Source of the DNA: Rufibacter sediminis
Lineage (GTDB): Bacteria > Bacteroidota > Bacteroidia > Cytophagales > Hymenobacteraceae
Reading direction: 5' to 3'
NCBI RefSeq assembly: GCF_014269285.1
Contig: NZ_JACOAF010000058.1
Coordinates: 282,221 to 330,340 of the forward strand
DNA: 48,120 nucleotides
The position numbers were made by a program, and so were the translations under genes. The notes beneath the pieces are model-generated. The model saw only the letters and a list, made by a program, of their open reading frames with translations. It was not told the origin of the DNA and did not search any database. Positions 43,589 to 48,120 of the stretch are shown piece by piece. The first letter of the stretch is position 1; each line of letters opens with the position of its first letter.

Positions 43589-43683
43589 CATTTTCTCTCG
43601 TTTGCCGCCAATTAGGTGGCCCACGAGACCGATGTAAATTTCCCAGCTTCGTACTACCTTATTTATCCTTAGCTGCCGGAACC

Positions 43684-44355
43684 ATGAGCCGATACGCCAT
43701 TTCAGACATTCACGGGTGCCTTGCCACTTTCCGGTACCTGGTAGAGGAGGAGCTGAAGCTTCAGCCCACTGACACGCTGTACCTGCTGGGCGACTACATT
43801 GACCGCGGTCCCGACTCCAAGGGAGTGATCGATTTTATTCTGGAACTCCGCGAAAAGGGATATCCTGTCATCACCCTCTGCGGGAACCACGAGGAGCTGA
43901 TGCTGCAAGCCCGTAAAGAACCTGAGTACCCGGAAATCTGGCTGCACAACGGTGGAGTAGAGACCCTGAAAAGCTTTGACACCCTCTCGCTGGAAGCAAT
44001 CCCAGCCAAGTACTGGACCTTTCTGGAGGAACTAGAACTCTACGTAGAACTGGATGACTACCTGCTGGTGCACGCAGGATTTGACTTCAGCCTGCCCAAC
44101 CCGTTCACCGACCGGCGTTCCATGCTTTGGATCCGGGACTTTGAGGTTGATAAAACCGTGCTGGGCACCCGAAAGATTGTCCACGGCCACACGCCCACCT
44201 ACCTCACCGACATCCAGGCCTCGCTCCAGGAACCCTTAGAAGACGACCTCAACATTGACGGCGGATGTGTGTTCACCAGTCGCCTAGGCTACCTCACCGC
44301 CCTGAACCTGGATACCCTGAAACTTCACGCCGTAGCTAATAGGGAAGGTAAGTAA
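43684..44355 (+). CDS. PPP-type serine/threonine protein phosphatase (metallophosphoesterase)
   Basis: A 223-residue binuclear metallophosphoesterase. Motifs in order: ISDIHGCLATFRYL (GDxHG block), LYLLGDYIDRGPDSKGV (GDxxDRG), VITLCGNHEELM (GNHE), then YLLVHAGFDFSLPNP and IVHGHTPTYLTDIQ for the metal-binding histidines. The size is that of the bacteriophage-lambda-phosphatase/PrpA class, smaller than eukaryotic PPP enzymes. Substrates may be phosphoproteins or small molecules such as diadenosine tetraphosphate. The open frame runs far upstream across the AddB gene on the other strand; only the part from ATG 43684 is the gene. Confidence 0.92.
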   Translation: MSRYAISDIHGCLATFRYLVEEELKLQPTDTLYLLGDYIDRGPDSKGVIDFILELREKGYPVITLCGNHEELMLQARKEPEYPEIWLHNGGVETLKSFDTLSLEAIPAKYWTFLEELELYVELDDYLLVHAGFDFSLPNPFTDRRSMLWIRDFEVDKTVLGTRKIVHGHTPTYLTDIQASLQEPLEDDLNIDGGCVFTSRLGYLTALNLDTLKLHAVANREGK

Positions 44356-44491
44356 TGAGAGAGGTGAAGCGGCATAAGTTGTGGTTGATGAGAATAACAC
44401 CAACGGCGAAAACTGAAGTGTGAACGGCGCGTGAAGAGTTAGAACCAAAGCGAGGAAGTAGAGGTTGATTGGGCCGTTTCTGCTCAAGTTA

Positions 44492-44530
44492 TGTTTTAAG
44501 GCCGATTTCCTGAAAACAGGTCCAAAACAC
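44492..44530. repeat. Palindrome-family copy
   Basis: TGTTTTAAGGCCGATTTCCT then GAAAACAGGTCCAAAACA, slightly imperfect. Confidence 0.75.
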
Positions 44531-44535
44531 CTTAT

Positions 44536-44601
44536 GAGCCTCACGGCTCACTGAAGTTTCAAACTTCAGCTCATTTTAGGTCCAAGTTGGAAACTTGAAC
44601 C
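44536..44601. repeat. Cluster of three short hairpins
   Basis: Consecutive small palindromes: GAGCC/GGCTC (44536-44549), CTGAAGTTT/AAACTTCAG (44551-44569) and CAAGTT/AACTTG with flanking GGTC/GACC-like bases (44579-44601). Their purpose is unknown. Confidence 0.6.
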
Positions 44602-45031
44602 AGTTCTATTTTTATAACTTAACGGCCCTACTCCCAGAATGGAATAATGCCCTGCCAAAAAAAGTTCCCCACCTTGGCTAAGGAGGGGTTGGGGGTGGTT
44701 CGCTGTCTCAGGTAGCAAGAACTTCCACTAAACGCACCGCTAGGAAGAGCCCAAAACCAGTCTTTCGGGTGAGCGCCTTTGTTTTAGACCTGGTGCCGCG
44801 CATGCGGCAGGCCTGCTGGCCAAGGCTAAAACAACAGCGCGAACCCGGAAGACGGGGCCTCGCGGCCGTGAGCGCACGGAGGGAAACCATGCAACAGCCA
44901 AGCGCATGCACCCACGCCAACAGCGGCCCTACGCCAGAGACAAACGAAAGGCATTCCCTAACTATTAAAAACCACTAATAAAGGCCAAGCCATCACCTTC
45001 AGCAACTCACCTTTAAAACCAAAAGCAACAA
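44602..45031. other. GC-rich non-coding block resembling a dispersed repeat
   Basis: No convincing gene. A short AAGGAGGGGTTGGGGGTGGT word at about 44679-44698 is of a type often seen in Bacteroidota intergenic repeats (recollection, unverified). From about 44750 to 44960 the sequence is more GC-rich than other gaps and contains several self-complementary words such as GCCGCGCATGCGGC, GGCCTGCTGGCC and GCGGCCG. A frame of about 90 codons is open on the plus strand (MSAFVLDLVPRMRQ...) and one of 70 on the minus strand, both Arg-rich and unlike proteins I know. Confidence 0.5.
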
Positions 45032-45071
45032 AAAAACGCCTGTAGGCGAACATCCCCACAGGCGTTTTTCA
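45032..45071. terminator. Terminator after the DUF885 gene
   Basis: Perfect 12-bp stem AAAAACGCCTGT / ACAGGCGTTTTT (45032-45043 with 45058-45069) with A/T-rich ends, suiting transcription from the minus-strand DUF885 gene. Confidence 0.85.
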
Positions 45072-45100
45072 AACTATTATAGGCGTACGCCAACTCTTCT

Positions 45101-46894
45101 TTATTTCTTCTGCGCTTGCGCCCAGGCATCCATTTTCTTTTCCAGCACGCTGAGCGGCATAGTGCCGTCTTTGAGGAGCTCGTCATGGAAAGCAGCCAGT
45201 TTAAACTGATCGCCTAGTTCTTTCTCGTATTTCTCGCGGAGTTCCTTGATTTTGAGCTGGCCTATTTTGTAAGAAAGCGCCTGCGCGGGAGTAGCCATGT
45301 AGCGCTCGATCTCCGCGATGGCCCCTTCCTCCGAGATAGCTTCGTTGGCCATCATGTAGGCGATGGCTTCCTCGCGGGTCATGCCTTTGGTGTGCATGCC
45401 TACGTCTACCACCAGGCGCACGGCCCGGTGCATCTCATCCCCCAAGGCACCCATGTACTGGTACGGATCGGTGTAGAGGCCCAGTTCTTTGCCCAGTGAC
45501 TCGGTGTACAGCGCCCAGCCTTCGCCGTAGGCGCCGTACCAGCTGAAGCGGCGGAACTTGGGTAAACTTTCGTTTTCCTGCTGCAGCGAGATCTGGTAAT
45601 GGTGACCCGGAATGGCCTCGTGCAGAAACAGAGACTCCATGCCCGAGGTCGTGTTAAACTTGGTGGCCTCTAAGATGGGCACGTAGAAAATACCGGGACG
45701 GGTACCATCTGGAGAGCCCTGGTTGTATTCCGCGGAGGCAGAAGCTGCCCGGAACGCCTCGGTTTGCCGGATCTCGAACGGAGTTTTGGGCGTGCGGCCG
45801 AACATCTTCTGGAGGTTGGGCGCAATCTTGGTCTGGATTCCCCGGAAGGCGTTCAGCACCTCCTCGGGGGTCTTGTAAGGCGTGAATTTAGCGTCATTGC
45901 GCAGGTAGGTGAAGAACTGCTCCATGGTTCCTTTGAACCCCACCTGGTCTTTCACTTTCACCATCTCGCCGTTGATGCGTTTCACCTCCTGCTGCCCGGT
46001 TTTGTAAATGGCATCGGGCGATAAGTTGGTGGTGGTCCAGTATTTCACTAAGTACGCGTACTGGTCCTTGCCACCCGGAATTTCCTGGATGCCGGTGGTA
46101 GTACGCGCCTTGGGCAGATACTCCTGCTGTAGAAACGTGGCCAGTTTCTGATAAGTAGGCACTAACTGGGTGCTGATGGCTTCTTTGTACGCCTGCGTGA
46201 GGCGGGTACGGTCGGCGGCCGGAACCTCGGCGGGGAAATTCTGGATGGGGCCGTAGAACAGGCTTTCGGTGGGATCAGTGACCACCATGCTTTGCATCTG
46301 CGGAACCATCTTGGTCACCAGCGGTTTGGGCAGCACCACGCCCGCCGCCATGCCGCGGCGCAGGTTGCTGATGGCGCTATCGGCCCAGACGGTGAAGCCC
46401 TGCACGCGGCCCAGCCAGTTCTCGTAGTCTTTGGTGTTCTTGAACGGCTGGTTGCCCGTGCCCGAGCCCAGCTGCCCCATGGAGAGCGGCAAGCCCCAGA
46501 ACTGCTGGAACGGGATCATCCAGGTATTGTGTTTGAGGCCTTCCAGCCGGGTTTTGGTCTCGTATTCAAAGATGTCGTAGCTGATCTGGTCGTTGGCGTT
46601 CAGGTCTTCGCGCTCAAACTGGTGCAGCTTGTCCTGGTACTGCTGGTAAAAGGTTTGTAGGCTGTCCCGGAACGACTGGGTATTGTCATTGGGCAGCAGG
46701 TGGTTGTAGCGGTTGTCGCCCTGGGCAGTGGCCTCCAGTGGAAAGAAGCGGGCGTTCTGCTCCCAGAAGTCTTCAAATAGGGTGAAGAGCTGGGAATTGT
46801 TGGCTACGTTGGCCGCCGCGGTAGAATCTGCCTTCTTTTGGCAGGAGGAGAGCAGCGCTCCGGCCACCAGGGCCGACAGCATCAGTTTTTTCAT
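45101..46894 (-). CDS. DUF885 family putative metallopeptidase, lipoprotein
   Basis: A 597-residue lipoprotein with signal MKKLMLSALVAGALLSSC (lipobox cysteine at 18). The rest is one DUF885 domain, a large all-helical gluzincin-like fold. Its zinc site reads LFLHEAIPGHHYQISLQQ (HExxH, with a further His-His). Supporting blocks are GMAAGVVLPKPLVTKMVPQM, SPDAIYKTGQQEVKRING, GEGWALYTESLGKELG and ALSYKIGQLKIKELREKYE. Related bacterial proteins are exported carboxypeptidase-like enzymes whose substrates are mostly unknown. The ATG at 46894 is chosen for the signal peptide. It acts at the cell envelope and stands alone. Confidence 0.93.
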   Translation of the reverse strand: MKKLMLSALVAGALLSSCQKKADSTAAANVANNSQLFTLFEDFWEQNARFFPLEATAQGDNRYNHLLPNDNTQSFRDSLQTFYQQYQDKLHQFEREDLNANDQISYDIFEYETKTRLEGLKHNTWMIPFQQFWGLPLSMGQLGSGTGNQPFKNTKDYENWLGRVQGFTVWADSAISNLRRGMAAGVVLPKPLVTKMVPQMQSMVVTDPTESLFYGPIQNFPAEVPAADRTRLTQAYKEAISTQLVPTYQKLATFLQQEYLPKARTTTGIQEIPGGKDQYAYLVKYWTTTNLSPDAIYKTGQQEVKRINGEMVKVKDQVGFKGTMEQFFTYLRNDAKFTPYKTPEEVLNAFRGIQTKIAPNLQKMFGRTPKTPFEIRQTEAFRAASASAEYNQGSPDGTRPGIFYVPILEATKFNTTSGMESLFLHEAIPGHHYQISLQQENESLPKFRRFSWYGAYGEGWALYTESLGKELGLYTDPYQYMGALGDEMHRAVRLVVDVGMHTKGMTREEAIAYMMANEAISEEGAIAEIERYMATPAQALSYKIGQLKIKELREKYEKELGDQFKLAAFHDELLKDGTMPLSVLEKKMDAWAQAQKK

Positions 46895-47005
46895 AGTGTT
46901 TTGTTTGTTCGTAGGTGCGGGCTCTAAGATAGATAACAAAAGGCAAGACCCGTTACTCCTCTTCCAACGGCTCTTAAAAAAAATGGGTGTCCGGATTAAC
47001 CCCCT

Positions 47006-47043
47006 ATTTTAGAGGTGTTTTCACGGAAATGGCCCCAAAACGC
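47006..47043. repeat. Palindrome-family copy upstream of thyA
   Basis: ATTTTAGAGGTGTTTTCACG then GAAATGGCCCCAAAACG, imperfect arms. It lies between the divergent DUF885 and thyA genes, so it is not a terminator. Confidence 0.65.
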
Positions 47044-47184
47044 CCCAGCGGGTACGGCGGCAACTGGTTGTTCTGACTAGCCGAAGGGCCGCAGGACTTT
47101 ACGATCTACCCTTTGGGAGTGGGCACTTTTTCCTATCTTCAAGCTTCTATTCTCAAACTTGAATTTACCTCCTTACTTGATATT

Positions 47185-47979
47185 ATGCAGGCTTACTTAG
47201 ATTTGATGCGCCACATTCTGGACAACGGCGTGAAGAAAGAAGACCGTACCGGCACCGGTACGTTGAGTGTGTTCGGTTACCAGATGCGGTTTAATTTGCA
47301 GGAGGGCTTCCCGCTGGTGACCACCAAGAAGGTGCACCTCAAGTCTATCATCTATGAACTGCTGTGGTTTCTGCGCGGCGAGACCAATGTGAAGTGGCTT
47401 CAGGAGCGGGGCGTGAGCATCTGGGATGAATGGGCCGATGCCAACGGCGACCTGGGGCCGGTGTACGGCTCCCAGTGGCGCTCCTGGCCCACGCCCGATG
47501 GCGGCCACATTGACCAGATTGCGCAGGTGATTGACCAGATCAAGCGCAACCCAGACAGCAGACGCCTCATTGTGAGCGCCTGGAACGTGGCCGAGGTCAA
47601 CAACATGAAACTGCCGCCCTGCCACGCGTTCTTCCAGTTCTACGTAGCCGAGGGCAAACTAAGCTGCCAGCTTTACCAGCGTTCTGCCGATGTGTTCCTG
47701 GGCGTGCCCTTCAACATTGCGTCCTATGCGCTGCTCACCATGATGGTGGCGCAAGTCTGCGGTTTAGAATATGGCGAATTCATCTGGACCGGTGGCGATA
47801 CGCACCTCTACACGAACCACCTGGAGCAAACCCAACTCCAACTCACCCGCGAGCCACGCCCGCTACCCAAAATGAAATTGAACCCTGAAGTGAAGGACAT
47901 TTTCGGATTTGAATTTGAGGATTTCACGCTGGAAGAGTATCAGCCGTGGCCGGGGATTAAAGCGCCAGTGGCGGTGTAG
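47185..47979 (+). CDS. thyA: Thymidylate synthase ThyA
   Basis: A 264-residue enzyme, the same length as E. coli ThyA, making dTMP from dUMP with methylene-tetrahydrofolate. Conserved blocks are [19 protein letters not shown] (20-38), [16 protein letters not shown] (53-68), the catalytic C146 in [32 protein letters not shown] with the phosphate-binding arginine, HLYTNHLEQ and the C-terminal APVAV. ATG 47185 is chosen over the upstream in-frame 47113, which adds no family sequence. dfrA, which often follows thyA, may lie beyond the insertion sequence at the window edge. Confidence 0.97.
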   Translation: MQAYLDLMRHILDNGVKKEDRTGTGTLSVFGYQMRFNLQEGFPLVTTKKVHLKSIIYELLWFLRGETNVKWLQERGVSIWDEWADANGDLGPVYGSQWRSWPTPDGGHIDQIAQVIDQIKRNPDSRRLIVSAWNVAEVNNMKLPPCHAFFQFYVAEGKLSCQLYQRSADVFLGVPFNIASYALLTMMVAQVCGLEYGEFIWTGGDTHLYTNHLEQTQLQLTREPRPLPKMKLNPEVKDIFGFEFEDFTLEEYQPWPGIKAPVAV

Positions 47980-48034
47980 GGAGATATTTAAGGTAAATTT
48001 TTTATTAATAATTATATATGAGAGCAAGTAATTC

Positions 48035-48120
48035 TAGGGCGTGTTGACAATTAGTGTAGCAGGATCATGGCTGCTGCTAGGAAAACGAATCCGGCAAAAC
48101 TGCCGGCTGTCTTCTCGTAT
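48035..48120. mobile_element. IS5-family insertion sequence, terminal fragment at the window edge
   Basis: From about 48035 the sequence GGGCGTGTTGACAATTAGTG looks like an IS end next to CTAG (48034-48037), which matches the YTAR target preference of IS5-type elements. The remaining bases encode the end of a transposase on the minus strand. Confidence 0.68.
48051..48119 (-). CDS. IS5-like transposase, C-terminal 22 residues only
   Basis: The minus strand reads YEKTAGSFAGFVFLAAAMIL followed by LH and a stop codon at 48051-48053. This resembles the C-terminal helix of DDE transposases of the IS5/IS4 group (the DYEKT...AMI-L type end). The rest of the gene lies outside the window. The call depends on pattern memory and on the IS-like end next to it. 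Confidence 0.6.
   Translation of the reverse strand, partial: YEKTAGSFAGFVFLAAAMILLH

Noticed and set aside
42550..43683. Plus-strand frame joined to the phosphatase gene, suggesting a 601-residue protein
   Set aside because: It lies opposite the AddB-like gene, its residues are His/Gln/Leu-rich shadow sequence, and the true enzyme starts at ATG 43684.
44769..44978. Possible small protein of 69 residues
   Set aside because: Arg-rich, no recognisable family, overlapping open frame on the other strand, and a repeat-like surrounding; reported instead as a non-coding block.

Overview
The window looks like chromosomal DNA of a Bacteroidota bacterium, most likely order Cytophagales, family Hymenobacteraceae (Rufibacter or Pontibacter-like). 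This is an inference. It rests on moderate-to-high GC genes with AT-rich gaps, starts without clear Shine-Dalgarno sequences, two matches to the Bacteroidota promoter (TTTG / TAnnTTTG), and families typical of the phylum (DUF4296, DUF4920, zinc-less sirtuin, AddB-like nuclease with an Fe-S signature, TopA with a lysine-rich tail). No rRNA or tRNA gene was seen and no CRISPR array. The only mobile element is the tip of an IS5-like insertion sequence at the right edge.

Layout. 1-5.5 kb: a partial DUF58 gene, a DUF4296 lipoprotein, CsaA, an FAD oxidoreductase fused to a Rieske domain, a DUF922 putative metallopeptidase and a MATE exporter. 5.8-14.4 kb: a PLP aminotransferase, the ergothioneine pair egtB-egtD, menC, a CobB-type sirtuin, topA and a SixA-like phosphatase. 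14.5-25.3 kb: the centrepiece, a chemotaxis-like locus reading parA, giant soluble poly-HAMP MCP, cheW, cheY, cheB, cheA, cheC, closed by a strong terminator. 25.4-28.2 kb: a polyamine operon with a SpeD-SpeE fusion, agmatinase and a small membrane protein. 28.3-40.4 kb: recQ, an S8 protease lipoprotein, a LexA/CI-like regulator, pirin, a Zn-dependent phospholipase C-like protein, rmuC, a DUF2062 membrane protein, a CYP152 peroxygenase and DUF4920. 40.6-48.1 kb: an AddB-like nuclease, a PPP-type phosphatase, a DUF885 lipoprotein, thyA and the IS fragment.

How the genes work together. In the chemotaxis locus a cytoplasmic receptor of 1,816 residues carries fourteen 92-residue double-HAMP units (28 HAMP domains) between a disordered N-terminus and a normal MCP signalling hairpin. 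It has no membrane segment. CheW and CheA would couple it to CheY, and CheC is the only CheY-P phosphatase visible. CheB keeps its catalytic triad but has lost the phospho-acceptor aspartate of its receiver. The orphan ParA just upstream, with a basic ParB-like peptide at the very start of the receptor, suggests ParA-dependent positioning of a cytoplasmic array, as known for Rhodobacter PpfA/TlpT. No cheR or cheD is present here. The polyamine operon could turn agmatine into putrescine and then spermidine.

The intergenic spaces carry a recurrent palindrome family, roughly a GTTTT-GGCC-TGTTTTC arm mirrored after a 2-4 base centre, at about 14 places plus one copy inside the egtB reading frame. 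Two unrelated perfect long inverted repeats are also present. Together these form the main non-coding signal of the window.
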